Below are positions 24,809 to 34,488 of a stretch of DNA of 64,000 bases, piece by piece. Both the position numbers and the translations under genes were made by a program. How positions within the stretch are numbered: the stretch's first letter is position 1; each line of letters opens with the position of its first letter. The DNA is from Marivivens donghaensis (GTDB taxonomy: Bacteria > Pseudomonadota > Alphaproteobacteria > Rhodobacterales > Rhodobacteraceae), in the NCBI RefSeq assembly GCF_023541015.1, contig NZ_JALNPR010000004.1:248001-312000 (forward strand), in the 5' to 3' direction. The notes below the pieces were generated by a model, which saw only the letters and a program-made list of their open reading frames with translations, was not told the origin of the DNA and made no database searches.

Positions 24809-26986
24809 ATGAGCACCGCTGAATATCCCGGAGTTGCTGCTTGTCCCGCCTGTGTGGCAACTCCAATTGCCATTCGTCGTGCCGCAAAGGACGCGACCGA
24901 AGGTAGCCGCGAATTGCATCTGTCCCTCCCGACGATCCACTGCGCGGCCTGTATTCAGACGGTTGAACGCGGTCTTCTCGCTCGGGAAGAGATCGAGGAC
25001 GCGCGGGTAAACTTGACCCGCAAACGGGCAACCGTGCGGGTGCCCGCGACCACAAGCGACGAAGACGTCGTCGCGTTCATCGCAAGCCTTGGGTACGAGG
25101 CAACTCCGCTGGACAGCGCGACGCTCTCAGTGGGCGAGGCGGACCGTTCGGCGCGTGATCTGGCCATGCGATTGGGCGTGGCTGGTTTCTCGATGATGAA
25201 CGTGATGTTGCTGTCGGTCGCCGTGTGGTCGGGGGCAACGGACGCAACACGCGATTTGTTCCATTGGTTGTCGGCCTTGATCGCGCTGCCGACCATCGTC
25301 TTTTCGGCTCGTCCGTTTTACACCAGCGCATGGCGTGCGCTTAAGGTCGCTCACCTGAATATGGACGTTCCAATCACGTTGGCGATTTTGCTCGCGGCTG
25401 GCATGTCATTGTTTGAAACGATCAGCCATGGCGACCATGCGTACTTCGATGCGGCTTTGTCGTTGACGTTCTTCTTGTTGGCTGGTCGCTATCTAGATCA
25501 AAAAATGCGAAGCGTTGCGCGATCCGCCGCAACCGAGCTCGCCGCAATGGAAGCACCGACCGCCCTACGGATTGGTGAGAACGGCGCGGAAACCGTATCC
25601 CTCAAAGCCGTTTCTGTAGGCGACCTTCTGCTCGTTCAGCCGGGGGGGCGTGTGCCTGTCGATGGTGAAGTGGTCGGCGGTGCATCGGAACTAGACCGCG
25701 CATTCCTCACGGGTGAAACGGATCCCGTTGCGGTCAGTGTCGGAACCGAAGTGAAAGCGGGCGAGGTCAACTTGACAGGCGCACTGCAAATTCGGGCCAC
25801 AGCTGTTGGTGAGAACACGTTGCTGCATGCGCTGGCTGACCTTGTGTCGATGGCAGAGCAGGCGAAGTCTAAATACAATTCCTTGGCTGACCGTGCGGCC
25901 CGTATTTACGCGCCACTCGTCCATATTCTTGCGTTCGCGGCCTTCGTTTTCTGGCTCTGGATGACGGGCGGGGATGTGCGGCATGCGATGAATATCGCGG
26001 TCGCGGTTCTGATCATCACTTGCCCTTGTGCGTTGGGTCTAGCGGTTCCTGCCGTCTCGACTGTGGCATCGGGACGTTTGTTCAAAGCGGGGCTTTTGGT
26101 CAAACACGCGACCGCGCTCGAACGCCTCGCTGAGATTGACGAGGTGGTGTTCGACAAGACAGGGACGCTGACAAAAGGGACACCTCAGCTCATCACCAAA
26201 CTGGACCCTCAAGTGCATGCGATCGCGTCTGCCTTGGCTCAAGGGTCGGGTCACCCGCGGTCCAAGGCGATTGTTGCTGCGGGGCGGGACCTTGATCTGC
26301 CTTCCGTGACGGTGACCGATATAACTGAACAGCCAGGTATGGGGGTTCAGGGTCTACTCGATGGTCGGGCGGTGCGTTTGGGACGCGCCGAATGGATTGG
26401 GGTTGAGGGGGAGAGCACTACAATCCTCGATATCGACGGACAAATCTTTGCACTTCAATTCGAAGACGCGCTGCGTGATGGGGCAGCGGAGTTGATTGCG
26501 GGTCTCAAGGCGATGGGAATGCCAGTGACCTTGTTGTCGGGCGACACGACCGCTGCCGTGTCCAAGCTCGCAGATGAACTGTTGATCACCGATTGGCAGG
26601 CGGGCGTATTGCCGCAAGACAAGGCCGAGGTTCTGCGTGAGAAAGCGGCGCAGGGTAAACGGGTCCTGATGGTTGGTGACGGTTTGAACGACGTTGGCGC
26701 GCTGGCTCTTGCTCATGTGTCGATCGCACCAGCTTCGGCGTTAGAGGCCACTCGGGTCGCCGCAGATATGGTTCTGGTGAGCGGGAACCTCTCTCGGATC
26801 ATAGATGGCATCAGAACCGCTAAATCGGCTCGATCTCGAATCCTTGAGAACTTTGCCGTTGCGGCGGTCTATAATATGATCGCAGTGCCGATTGCCTTTA
26901 TGGGCTTTGCAACACCTCTTGCGGCGGCAATTGCGATGTCGTCCTCGTCGATTATCGTTTCAGTCAACGCACTACGGACCAAGTAA
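24809..26986 (+). CDS. ccoI: Copper-exporting P-type ATPase for cbb3 assembly
   Basis: 725 residues. N-terminal C12-x2-C15 pair, then a heavy-metal-associated domain with C45-x2-C48 (HCAACIQ); actuator loop with LTGETDPV; membrane CPC motif in ITCPCALGLAVP; phosphorylation DKTGTLTKG; hinge MVGDGLNDVGAL. It is a CopA2/FixI-type pump that puts copper into the periplasm slowly, for oxidase loading rather than detoxification. Between ccoH and ccoS with a single base before ccoS. Confidence 0.95.
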   Translation: MSTAEYPGVAACPACVATPIAIRRAAKDATEGSRELHLSLPTIHCAACIQTVERGLLAREEIEDARVNLTRKRATVRVPATTSDEDVVAFIASLGYEATPLDSATLSVGEADRSARDLAMRLGVAGFSMMNVMLLSVAVWSGATDATRDLFHWLSALIALPTIVFSARPFYTSAWRALKVAHLNMDVPITLAILLAAGMSLFETISHGDHAYFDAALSLTFFLLAGRYLDQKMRSVARSAATELAAMEAPTALRIGENGAETVSLKAVSVGDLLLVQPGGRVPVDGEVVGGASELDRAFLTGETDPVAVSVGTEVKAGEVNLTGALQIRATAVGENTLLHALADLVSMAEQAKSKYNSLADRAARIYAPLVHILAFAAFVFWLWMTGGDVRHAMNIAVAVLIITCPCALGLAVPAVSTVASGRLFKAGLLVKHATALERLAEIDEVVFDKTGTLTKGTPQLITKLDPQVHAIASALAQGSGHPRSKAIVAAGRDLDLPSVTVTDITEQPGMGVQGLLDGRAVRLGRAEWIGVEGESTTILDIDGQIFALQFEDALRDGAAELIAGLKAMGMPVTLLSGDTTAAVSKLADELLITDWQAGVLPQDKAEVLREKAAQGKRVLMVGDGLNDVGALALAHVSIAPASALEATRVAADMVLVSGNLSRIIDGIRTAKSARSRILENFAVAAVYNMIAVPIAFMGFATPLAAAIAMSSSSIIVSVNALRTK

Positions 26987-26987
26987 T

Positions 26988-27146
26988 ATGGAAGTTCTGT
27001 CACTCCTCATTCCTGTATCGCTGTGCTTGGGCGCCGTCGGTCTATTTGGGTTTTTCTGGACGATGCGGTCCAAACAATACGAAGATCCCGACGGTGATGC
27101 AGCCCGGATTTTGCGGACTGATTACGACGATCATCCGGCAGATTGA
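26988..27146 (+). CDS. ccoS: cbb3 assembly protein CcoS
   Basis: 52 residues from the ATG at 26988, one base behind ccoI. One membrane helix (about 4-24, [21 protein letters not shown]) and the conserved acidic tail [14 protein letters not shown]. Required for placing heme and copper in cbb3 oxidase. Last gene of ccoGHIS. Confidence 0.93.
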   Translation: MEVLSLLIPVSLCLGAVGLFGFFWTMRSKQYEDPDGDAARILRTDYDDHPAD

Positions 27147-27171
27147 TTGAGCTGAAGAACAGACAACAAAA

Positions 27172-27196
27172 AAGGCGCCCAAGCGGCGCCTTCTTC
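27172..27196 (+). terminator. ccoGHIS terminator
   Basis: AAGGCGCC-CAAGC-GGCGCCTT followed by CTTCG; 25 bases behind the ccoS stop. The T tract is short. Confidence 0.75.
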
Positions 27197-27201
27197 GTAA
27201 T

Positions 27202-27278
27202 TGGTCGGAGCGAGAGGATTCGAACCTCCGACCCCCTGCTCCCGAAGCAGGTGCGCTACCAGGCTGCGCTACGCTCCG
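27202..27278 (-). tRNA. tRNA-Pro (anticodon CGG)
   Basis: 77 bases including an encoded CCA (27204-27202). The acceptor stem CGGAGCG/CGCTCCG pairs fully. The D arm contains AGCCTGGTAGCGC, the anticodon stem is CCTGC/GCAGG with loop TTCGGGA, giving anticodon CGG at 27244-27242. The T arm has GTTCGAATC. All cloverleaf parts are present. Confidence 0.97.
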
Positions 27279-27340
27279 ACCGTGGAGTGCGGGTTACAGT
27301 TTCCATAGGGGATTTGCAAGGCCCTTGGAGCCCAATTCGC

Positions 27341-28318
27341 TTAGGAATTTCCGCCCTGTTTGACCTGGAGAATACGCATCAAAACGGAGACCCGAGGGGA
27401 GGTAACAGTTTCGCTCCGAAGGCGGGTTTGGGACACTGGTTTGGTGTTCGATGCGCCACGAGTTTCGCGTAAGACGATGTATATACCAGAGGCGATGATG
27501 ATCGATGCACCGATGACCGTAGGCGCATCTAGTTTCTCACCGAACAGAAAGTATCCGTAAACTGTCGCCCAAATGATCTGACTATATTGCATCGGTGCGA
27601 CGATCGCAGCCTCACCAGAGCGATAGGCCTGAATAAAGAGGAACGATGCGACCAGACCGAAGAGCGCGATAATGCCGGTCATGCCCAGATGCTCGATCTC
27701 CATCGGTTGGTAGACAAACGGCATAGCAATCGCCATCGCCGCGAAGTTGCCCAGCATCGGATACATCAACATGACGACAGAGCGTTCTTCTGCCCCAATC
27801 TTGCGCGAGATAATCGCAACAACGGCGTTGGTCACCGCAGCAAACATCGCCGCAAAATGACCTAGTGAAAGTTCAGAACTGCCAGGGCGGAGTACGATGA
27901 TGACCCCGATCAAACCGACGATAACGGCCAGCCAACGATGAATGCCTACCTTTTCGCCCAGCAGCGGGATCGCCAGAATGGTGATTAACAACGGTGAGGC
28001 AAAGAGGATTGCGTAGGTCTGCGCCAATTCGAGCACGGTGAAGGCGTAGAAGGCGCAAACGCCCGTATTCACCATGCACGCCATCCGCAGTGCCATCCAG
28101 TATGGGTGACGCGGGATGAGGTTATCAGCCTCAGTGTCGCGCATCAGGATGATCGTGACCAATGGGAAGCTCAACAAGGCCGCAAAGAAAATGATCTGGA
28201 ACGCGCCAAAGCCCGCTTCGCCCAGATACTTCACAACGACGTCGTGGGTTGCGTAGATACCCATCGCGCCCAAGGCATAAAAGGCCCCTTTTACGTTGCT
28301 CTTTGCGTATTCCGCCAT
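27341..28318 (-). CDS. EamA/DMT-family transporter
   Basis: 325 residues from the ATG at 28318 (GGAGG four bases upstream); the frame is open to 28414 but unsupported. About ten membrane helices in two EamA repeats ([46 protein letters not shown]). Such proteins export amino acids or other metabolites; no substrate can be read. The C-terminal tail is polar. Between leuB's terminator and tRNA-Pro, all on the minus strand. Confidence 0.85.
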   Translation of the reverse strand: MAEYAKSNVKGAFYALGAMGIYATHDVVVKYLGEAGFGAFQIIFFAALLSFPLVTIILMRDTEADNLIPRHPYWMALRMACMVNTGVCAFYAFTVLELAQTYAILFASPLLITILAIPLLGEKVGIHRWLAVIVGLIGVIIVLRPGSSELSLGHFAAMFAAVTNAVVAIISRKIGAEERSVVMLMYPMLGNFAAMAIAMPFVYQPMEIEHLGMTGIIALFGLVASFLFIQAYRSGEAAIVAPMQYSQIIWATVYGYFLFGEKLDAPTVIGASIIIASGIYIVLRETRGASNTKPVSQTRLRSETVTSPRVSVLMRILQVKQGGNS

Positions 28319-28395
28319 GGTGCCTCCGTTTGCGCTAACCCAGCTATGGAGCGGGTTTTGGCGTGGTGCAAGTGATAAACTCCTGACTTCAGGCA

Positions 28396-28425
28396 AAAGA
28401 AAACGGGCGCTCAAATGAACGCCCG
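28396..28425 (-). terminator. leuB terminator
   Basis: Stem CGGGCG (28404-28409) / CGCCCG (28420-28425) with a 10-base loop. On the minus strand it is followed by TTTTCTTTT. Starts 23 bases behind the leuB stop. Confidence 0.78.
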
Positions 28426-28447
28426 CTTCCTAAAATTTAGATCGCGA

Positions 28448-29554
28448 TTAGAGCGATGCGTCGAGTGCCGCGATGATCTTGTCACCCATTTCCGAAGTGG
28501 AAACAGGAACGCCACCTTCAGGGCCGAGCAGGTCTGCAGTACGAACGCCGTCCGCCAGAACCTTCTCAACAGCCTGTTCCAGACGGTCAGCTTCGGCGCC
28601 TTGGTCGAAGGAGTAGCGCAGAGCCATTGCGAACGACAGGATACAGGCGATCGGGTTTGCTTTGCCCTGGCCAGCGATGTCGGGCGCAGAACCGTGTACC
28701 GGTTCGTAGAGTGCTTTCGGACGGCCATTCGCCATCGGAGCGCCGAGCGATGCGGACGGCAGCATGCCGAGCGAACCGGTTAGCATAGCAGCCGCATCCG
28801 ACAGAAGGTCGCCGAACAGGTTGTCGGTTACGATCACGTCGAACTGTTTGGGCCAGCGGCAGAGCTGCATTGCGCCAGCGTCTGCATACATGTGGGACAG
28901 TTCGACGTCTGGATATTCAGCATCGTGAACTTCGGTCACAACCTGACGCCACAGGATGCCCGATTCCATAACGTTGGCCTTCTCCATCGAGCAGACCTTG
29001 TTGCCGCGTTTACGTGCCAGTTCGAATGCCGAACGTGCAACGCGTGCGATTTCGGATTCGGTGTAACGCTGGGTGTTGATGCCAACACGCTCGTTGCCTT
29101 CTTCGATGATGCCGCGCGGCTCACCGAAATAGATGCCCGAGGTCAGTTCGCGTACGATCATGATGTCGAGGCCAGCAACGACGTCTTTTTTCAGCGACGA
29201 GAAATCTGCAAGCGCGTCAAAGCACTGGGCCGGACGCAGGTTCGAGAACAGGTCCATTTCTTTGCGAAGGCGCAGAAGGCCGCGCTCTGGCTTCACCGAG
29301 AAGTCGAGGTTGTCGTACTGAGGACCGCCAACAGCGCCGAGCAGCACAGCGTCAACGTCTTGCGCTTTGGCCATTGTATCGTCGTGCAGCGGGGTGCCGT
29401 ATTTGTCATAGGCGCAGCCACCGACGAGGTCTTCGCTCACGTCAAAAGCGAGGTCGCGCTTATCGCCGTACCAAGTGATGATCTTCTTAACTTCGCCCAT
29501 TACTTCAGGGCCAATACCGTCGCCGGCGAGGATCAGGATCGAGGGGTTAGACAT
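28448..29554 (-). CDS. leuB: 3-isopropylmalate dehydrogenase
   Basis: 368 residues from the ATG at 29554 behind AAGGAAG; upstream frame to 29608 is not supported. Motifs: [10 protein letters not shown], the NAD and substrate region [10 protein letters not shown], metal Asp in [12 protein letters not shown], and [12 protein letters not shown]. Third step of leucine synthesis: oxidises and decarboxylates 3-isopropylmalate. leuD and leuC lie further upstream on the same strand, separated by a nuclease-like gene and a membrane protein gene. Confidence 0.95.
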   Translation of the reverse strand: MSNPSILILAGDGIGPEVMGEVKKIITWYGDKRDLAFDVSEDLVGGCAYDKYGTPLHDDTMAKAQDVDAVLLGAVGGPQYDNLDFSVKPERGLLRLRKEMDLFSNLRPAQCFDALADFSSLKKDVVAGLDIMIVRELTSGIYFGEPRGIIEEGNERVGINTQRYTESEIARVARSAFELARKRGNKVCSMEKANVMESGILWRQVVTEVHDAEYPDVELSHMYADAGAMQLCRWPKQFDVIVTDNLFGDLLSDAAAMLTGSLGMLPSASLGAPMANGRPKALYEPVHGSAPDIAGQGKANPIACILSFAMALRYSFDQGAEADRLEQAVEKVLADGVRTADLLGPEGGVPVSTSEMGDKIIAALDASL

Positions 29555-29628
29555 CTCGTACTTCCTTGTCTGAAAAGGTCTGGGATGGCCTATCTGTTTG
29601 CTGCCCAAGGGTCAAGAAACCAAGGGGT

Positions 29629-30690
29629 TTATGGCGCTGATAAAACATCTACCCAAACGGGGCGATGTGGTCCGATAGGTGTGTCCTCGATTCCTGCGTT
29701 TTGAATTGTCAGAGTGGCGGACGGCAGGACGTAATCGACGCGTAACGCGCCGATTGGATCGGGCCAATACGCTGTGGGCTGGTTGGGTAGTGGGTCTTGG
29801 ATCTGTGGGTCGTTCAACAAACTAATTAAGGCCTCACGTCGTCCTTCCCCTCGGTCGGGGTCAAGGTTGGCGATGCCTAATATGACGAAGTCGTCGGGCG
29901 GAGGACCAAAGTCGCCGTCCAGAACGTTCCGCCAAAAGCGAATTTCATCCGCGTTTCGCCGCCCATTTCGATCTTCAGGCCCATCGAAAACGGGCGGAGT
30001 GGCTGAAAACGCTAGGAGTGTGAGGGGGCGGTTGGGCGTCAAAATCTGAACCTGCCAGTGTCCTACGCTCGATAGCTGCTGGACGCCTCGAAGGGGATCA
30101 TCTTTGGCCATGAGCGTCTGCGGAAGGTCCGCCCAAAGCGCATCGCTGTAGTCGGTGACAGTTCCTATGGGGAAGTCCGATAGAATAGCCATTCCCCCGT
30201 CACCACTGAACAGCCCATAGCCCATGGCATCACGTGCCCCACCGAGCCGTCCATTTTGATCGACATCGAAGCCCGTTTGCATGCCGCTGTTAGGTCTCAG
30301 TGCAAAAATATGAGGGTAGGGGGCTGTCAGGCGATCATTGAATGCGTTCAGCGCGCGTAGGTCGCGGTCATAATCGATATCAGTCAGCAGAAGGACATCG
30401 GCGGCCAACGCTCCGATTCGCTCGGAAACCTGCACGATCTCAGGTGTTTCATTCAGGATGTCGGCAAGCAAAAGCCCCGGTCCATTTCTGGACAGGGGCG
30501 CTGCATAGGTTGCGATACGAATGGTGTCCGCCCAAACGGGCGATACACCCATGGAAATCAGGCAAGCTGCAAGGAATCGTCGGACAAGGTGCGACGACGT
30601 TTGTCTTCGATCAGTTGTGCCACGCGCCCCATCGCGATCCCGCGCATTAGGAGTGACGCAGGTAAGAACGCCCATGCCGAAACCGTCCAA
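29629..30690 (-). CDS. Secreted endonuclease/exonuclease/phosphatase-fold protein
   Basis: Up to 353 residues; the true start is unclear. A plausible signal peptide (RRFLAACLISMGVSPVWA) overlaps the end of the upstream membrane-protein gene, so the start lies upstream of 30558; the ATG at 30552 would cut the signal. EEP-family landmarks: IRIATYAAPLS, LLLADILNETPEIVQ, ILGIANLDPDRGEG, RVDYVLPSATL and the final PHRPVWVDVL, which carry the catalytic Asn-Asp and His. Probably a periplasmic or extracellular phosphodiesterase or nuclease; substrate unknown. Confidence 0.78.
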   Translation of the reverse strand: MDGFGMGVLTCVTPNARDRDGARGTTDRRQTSSHLVRRFLAACLISMGVSPVWADTIRIATYAAPLSRNGPGLLLADILNETPEIVQVSERIGALAADVLLLTDIDYDRDLRALNAFNDRLTAPYPHIFALRPNSGMQTGFDVDQNGRLGGARDAMGYGLFSGDGGMAILSDFPIGTVTDYSDALWADLPQTLMAKDDPLRGVQQLSSVGHWQVQILTPNRPLTLLAFSATPPVFDGPEDRNGRRNADEIRFWRNVLDGDFGPPPDDFVILGIANLDPDRGEGRREALISLLNDPQIQDPLPNQPTAYWPDPIGALRVDYVLPSATLTIQNAGIEDTPIGPHRPVWVDVLSAP

Positions 30691-31499
30691 ATCAACGTGT
30701 GCGGCTCTGCTAAGCTGATCGGGTCAATAAAGTCCGAGGCCAGCTTTACGAAGGCCGGAAGGACAAATGGCAGGAGAAATCCAAAGATAATGTTAACTTG
30801 GCCATCGCGTTGAAGGCGTTCCACAATGTCCCCACCTGCCGTCGGGTCGAACGTCGGCATGTTGGTCCATACGTTGAAGCCACTTGTGCGCGACGGCCAT
30901 TGGTTCATGCGCAGAGCGAGAACAAAGCTCGCCAAGGACACGATGGAAACAAGGTAGGAGATGCCCGCAGCGGTGCGTAGCGACTGGATTAGGTCCAAAT
31001 CGGCGTCTTGGGGTAGCATCAGAACCATCAAGCGGACAGGGGAATACGGGAAGTCGATCATCTCGGACAGGCGATGCCCGACGGCCGAAATAAACAGTGT
31101 CAGCGTGGTTTGTTCGAACTTCCCGCGTACGATCAACGTGATGAAGAACACACTGAGGAACAATGCGATGAAACGGATGCGATTGAATGGCGGTGCATCG
31201 CGGAATTCGACCAAGCTCGGATAGTCCGAGTTGTATTCCACGAACGTAAAGACAGCCGCGATCAGCGCCACAAGGGCGACGATTTGGGTGGTGTCTGAAT
31301 GGGTGCCCGGTAACAGCATTGACGGAGTCGCAACAAGCAACACCACAAACGCTGCACGCAGAACTGCCCCTGCAATTCGCGAAAACACTTCTCTTTTTTC
31401 CTCAATCCGGCCGGACCCGATGCTTTGCCGTGTCCTGTTTCCAGTTTGACCTCGTGCGATATGCACGATCTGCCTCATCTTTGACATAATGTTGCCCAT
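30558..31499 (-). CDS. Integral membrane protein, unknown function
   Basis: 313 residues if started at 31499 (other ATGs at 31517, 31487 and 31478 are possible; no strong ribosome site). About six to seven hydrophobic segments, including VLRAAFVVLLVATPSMLL, FIALFLSVFFITLIV, GISYLVSIVSLASFVLAL, IIFGFLLPFVLPAFV and LIWTVSAWAFLPASLL. The C terminus is basic (KRRRTLSDD). I do not recognise a family beyond occurrence in the leu region of Rhodobacterales. It overlaps the nuclease-like gene. Confidence 0.65.
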   Translation of the reverse strand: MGNIMSKMRQIVHIARGQTGNRTRQSIGSGRIEEKREVFSRIAGAVLRAAFVVLLVATPSMLLPGTHSDTTQIVALVALIAAVFTFVEYNSDYPSLVEFRDAPPFNRIRFIALFLSVFFITLIVRGKFEQTTLTLFISAVGHRLSEMIDFPYSPVRLMVLMLPQDADLDLIQSLRTAAGISYLVSIVSLASFVLALRMNQWPSRTSGFNVWTNMPTFDPTAGGDIVERLQRDGQVNIIFGFLLPFVLPAFVKLASDFIDPISLAEPHTLIWTVSAWAFLPASLLMRGIAMGRVAQLIEDKRRRTLSDDSLQLA

Positions 31500-31661
31500 T
31501 TTCGGACCCCGCTGCAACTAACGGGTTAATATGACGAAATCTATTGGGCGGTTTTGCGGCATGAGTGGTGCGAGAATGCAACCATTTCAAAGCGGTGCTT
31601 TGGCGGGCGAAACTGTGGCACGAAATGTGGCAGACTACATTTGTCCTGTATCCAAATGTAT

Positions 31662-31692
31662 AGCGGGGACCGCCTTTTGGACGATCCCCGCT
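31662..31692 (-). terminator. Hairpin behind leuD, possible terminator
   Basis: AGCGGGGA (31662-31669) / TCCCCGCT (31685-31692), 15-base loop, 24 bases behind the leuD stop. There is no T run on the minus strand, so it may be an mRNA-stabilising hairpin rather than a terminator. Confidence 0.45.
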
Positions 31693-31715
31693 AAAGTAAC
31701 GCTATATCTTGTGGC

Positions 31716-32321
31716 TTAGAGCCACGGACGCTCTGCGTTGGACTTTGCTTCGAACGCGTCAATCGCCGAAACATGCTCCATGGTTAGGCCGATATCGTCC
31801 AAACCGTTCATCAGGCAGTGTTTTTTGAACGCGTCGACTTCGAAGGCGAACTCTTGGCCGTCCGAAGTGGTGACAACCTGATTCTCAAGATCAACGGTCA
31901 TACGAGCGTTAGAGCCCTTTTCCGCGTCTTTCATCAGAACATCGACAACATCCTGCGGGAAGACGATTGGCAGGATGCCGTTCTTGAAGCAGTTGTTAAA
32001 GAAGATGTCTGCGAACGAGGTCGAGATCACGCATTTGATGCCAAAGTCAGCAATAGCCCACGGCGCGTGTTCGCGCGACGAACCACAGCCGAAGTTGTCG
32101 CCGGCGACAAGAATCTGTGCGTCGCGATACTGCGGTTTGTTCAGGACGAAATCAGCGATTTCGTTGCCCTGACGGTCGTAACGCATTTCGTCGAACAGGT
32201 TTACACCCAGACCCGAACGTTTGATCGTCTTAAGGAAGATCTTTGGGATGATCATATCGGTGTCGATGTTCACCAACGGCATCGGTGCTGCGATACCCTG
32301 AAGTGTTTCAAACTTTTCCAT
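31716..32321 (-). CDS. leuD: 3-isopropylmalate dehydratase small subunit
   Basis: 201 residues. Swivel domain with [30 protein letters not shown] and [17 protein letters not shown], all conserved in LeuD. Together with LeuC it isomerises 2- to 3-isopropylmalate. The start overlaps the leuC stop by one base (TAATG), so the subunits are made in step. Confidence 0.96.
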   Translation of the reverse strand: MEKFETLQGIAAPMPLVNIDTDMIIPKIFLKTIKRSGLGVNLFDEMRYDRQGNEIADFVLNKPQYRDAQILVAGDNFGCGSSREHAPWAIADFGIKCVISTSFADIFFNNCFKNGILPIVFPQDVVDVLMKDAEKGSNARMTVDLENQVVTTSDGQEFAFEVDAFKKHCLMNGLDDIGLTMEHVSAIDAFEAKSNAERPWL

Positions 32322-33727
32322 TACATCATCTCCCGAACGTCGGTGAGTTTACCGGTGATTGCAGCAGCTGCAGCCATTGCCGGCGAAACGAGGTGGGTGC
32401 GGCCCTTGTAGCCCTGACGGCCTTCAAAGTTGCGGTTGGAGGTGGATGCGCAACGCTCGCCCTCGGCCAATTGGTCGGGGTTCATCGCGAGACACATGGA
32501 GCAACCTGCCATACGCCATTCAAAGCCAGCATCGATAAAGATCTGCGCGATGCCTTCTTCTTCGGCCTGAGCACGGACGAGGCCCGAACCAGGAACGACC
32601 ATAGCACGCATGCCGTCTTTGACTTTTTTGCCCTTCAGGATTTCTGCAGCGGCGCGAAGGTCTTCGATACGGCCGTTGGTGCAGGACCCGATGAACACGG
32701 TGTCGATTTTGATATCGGTCAGTTTCTGACCAGAGGTCAGACCCATGTATTCGATCGCGCGTTTCGCAGCTTCGACTTTACCGCCTTTGAAGTCTTCCGG
32801 CGACGGAACGACAGCAGAGATCGGCAGAACGTCTTCGGGCGAGGTGCCCCAAGTTACAACGGGTTCGATCTCTTCACCTTTGAGGGTCACAACTTTATCG
32901 AAGTGTGCGCCTTCGTCGGTGAACAGGGTTTTCCAGTATTCAACAGCCGCATCGTAGTCAGCGCCTTTCGGAGCATGCGGACGGCCTTTAACGTAGTCGA
33001 AGGTTTTCTGATCAGGAGCGATCAAACCAGCGCGTGCGCCGCCTTCGATTGCCATGTTACAGACGGTCATGCGGCCTTCCATCGACAGATCGCGGATCGC
33101 TTCGCCGCAGTATTCGATGACATAACCAGTACCGCCAGCGGTGCCAGTTGCGCCGATCACAGCCAGAGTGATGTCTTTCGCGGTCACACCCGGCATCAGT
33201 TTGCCAGTGATTTCCACTTTCATGTTCTTCGACTTCTTCTGGATGAGCGTCTGGGTCGCCAGAACGTGCTCAACCTCGGACGTACCGATGCCATGTGCCA
33301 GTGCACCAAATGCGCCGTGAGTTGCGGTGTGGCTGTCGCCACACACGACGGTCATGCCCGGAAGGGTCCAACCCTGCTCTGGGCCGACGATGTGCACGAT
33401 GCCCTGACGAACGTCGGACACTGGGTAGTAGTTGATACCGAACTCTTTGGCGTTCTTGTCGAGCGCAGCAACCTGAATGCGGCTGTCTTCGGTCATGGTC
33501 GCTGGGTCCGCACGGTCCAGAGTGGTCGGAACGTTGTGATCCGGAACAGCGATGGTTTTTTCCGGAGCGCGCACTTTGCGGCCAGCCATACGCAGACCTT
33601 CGAATGCCTGCGGCGAGGTCACTTCGTGAACGAGGTGGCGGTCGATGTACAGCAAGCAGGTGCCGTCTTCGGATTGTTGGACGACGTGTGCGTCCCAGAT
33701 TTTGTCATAGAGCGTCTTGGGCGACAT
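32321..33727 (-). CDS. leuC: 3-isopropylmalate dehydratase large subunit
   Basis: 468 residues. Aconitase-family landmarks: [27 protein letters not shown], the cluster cysteines in IGSCTNGR and GCSMCLAMN, and [10 protein letters not shown]. Binds the [4Fe-4S] cluster that activates the substrate hydroxyl. Preceded by a 400-base non-coding stretch with a short leader ORF and a GC hairpin, which may control the operon. Confidence 0.96.
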   Translation of the reverse strand: MSPKTLYDKIWDAHVVQQSEDGTCLLYIDRHLVHEVTSPQAFEGLRMAGRKVRAPEKTIAVPDHNVPTTLDRADPATMTEDSRIQVAALDKNAKEFGINYYPVSDVRQGIVHIVGPEQGWTLPGMTVVCGDSHTATHGAFGALAHGIGTSEVEHVLATQTLIQKKSKNMKVEITGKLMPGVTAKDITLAVIGATGTAGGTGYVIEYCGEAIRDLSMEGRMTVCNMAIEGGARAGLIAPDQKTFDYVKGRPHAPKGADYDAAVEYWKTLFTDEGAHFDKVVTLKGEEIEPVVTWGTSPEDVLPISAVVPSPEDFKGGKVEAAKRAIEYMGLTSGQKLTDIKIDTVFIGSCTNGRIEDLRAAAEILKGKKVKDGMRAMVVPGSGLVRAQAEEEGIAQIFIDAGFEWRMAGCSMCLAMNPDQLAEGERCASTSNRNFEGRQGYKGRTHLVSPAMAAAAAITGKLTDVREMM

Positions 33728-34124
33728 GGCTCTTACCTTTGGAAATGTTGAAAGTCAGATCGTGAGGACAGGCGCAACGGTGCTGCGCCTCGCGCAACAT
33801 TACAGTCGGGCGAGGATCGAACGGCTTTCGCCGTAAAACCGTTCACGCAAACGCGCGCGGTCATCCATGTCGAAAATTTGGATCATGGGCGGTCACATAG
33901 TTATTTTTGGTGAGTCTCGCAAGGAAACTCTGCGTGGGTGGAATGTCACATATGTGAATCTATACGTTGTTTGCTGTTGCGGTCCTGTTCTGTTGAAAAT
34001 AAAGCGATGCGCTGCTACCTTTAGCACAGGCCCAGCGTCGGGGTTTGGACGACGCGCAACCCCGGAGGACAATGACCTGTCTTTCAATACCTCGGCAGAT
34101 GCGACTGCCCACATGGAGCCAGCG
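33728..34124. other. 397-base intergenic region between divergent leuC and rsfS
   Basis: Contains on the minus strand a 28-codon ORF (33800-33886) and, nearer leuC, a hairpin AGGCGCA/TGCGCCT at about 33771-33791 that also pairs on the plus strand. A perfect 12-bp palindrome TCACATATGTGA stands at 33946-33957 and a related TCACATAG at 33894-33901. I see no larger gene; the frame running 33867-34124 into rsfS has no coding character. Confidence 0.55.
33800..33886 (-). CDS. Possible 28-residue leader ORF of leuC
   Basis: ATG at 33886 (second ATG at 33868), TAA at 33802-33800, ending 73 bases before leuC. The peptide is charged (MDDRARLRERFYGESR) and ends in ILARL; only three Leu, all in the second half, so it is not a classic Leu-rich attenuator peptide. 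No convincing ribosome site. A GC-rich hairpin follows it. It may be a leader peptide, a small protein, or chance. Confidence 0.28.
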   Translation of the reverse strand: MIQIFDMDDRARLRERFYGESRSILARL

Positions 34125-34484
34125 ATGACCGTGGCTTCTAATAACGTAACGAGCGATGACATTCTCGCCGCTGTCGTTGCGTCTCTCGAAGACGACAAAG
34201 CCGAAGATATCGTGCAGATCCCTCTGCGCGGTAAAACTGAAATGGCTGACTTCATGGTGATTGCATCTGGCCGTTCGACCCGTCAGGTCGCTGCGGTTTC
34301 GGAAAAGCTCACCGAACGTATGAAGCAAGCGTTCGGCATTATTTGTAAAGTCGAGGGCGCAGAGATTGGCGACTGGGTTCTGGTCGACTGTGGCGACGTA
34401 ATCGTCCACGTCTTCCGTCCCGAAGTGCGCGAATTCTATCAGCTGGAAAAAATGTGGCTCCCGACAGGGGCTGCTGAAGCCTGA
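34125..34484 (+). CDS. rsfS: Ribosomal silencing factor RsfS
   Basis: 119 residues from the ATG at 34125, with GGAG seven bases upstream. RsfS/Iojap motifs: DKAEDIVQIPLRGKTEMADFMVI, ASGRSTRQVAAVSEKL, GDWVLVDCGDVIVHVF and REFYQLEKMW. Binds L14 of the large ribosomal subunit and blocks subunit joining in starvation. Four bases before rlmH, a common pairing. Confidence 0.94.
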   Translation: MTVASNNVTSDDILAAVVASLEDDKAEDIVQIPLRGKTEMADFMVIASGRSTRQVAAVSEKLTERMKQAFGIICKVEGAEIGDWVLVDCGDVIVHVFRPEVREFYQLEKMWLPTGAAEA

Positions 34485-34488
34485 ACTG

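Noticed and set aside
31531-31719. 62-codon plus-strand ORF between the membrane protein and leuD
   Set aside because: Contains the leuD hairpin, ends inside leuD, and has no ribosome site or protein-like pattern.
32285-33751. 488-codon plus-strand open frame opposite leuC
   Set aside because: Fully antisense to leuC/leuD with no ribosome site or recognisable domain; leuC motifs are complete on the other strand.
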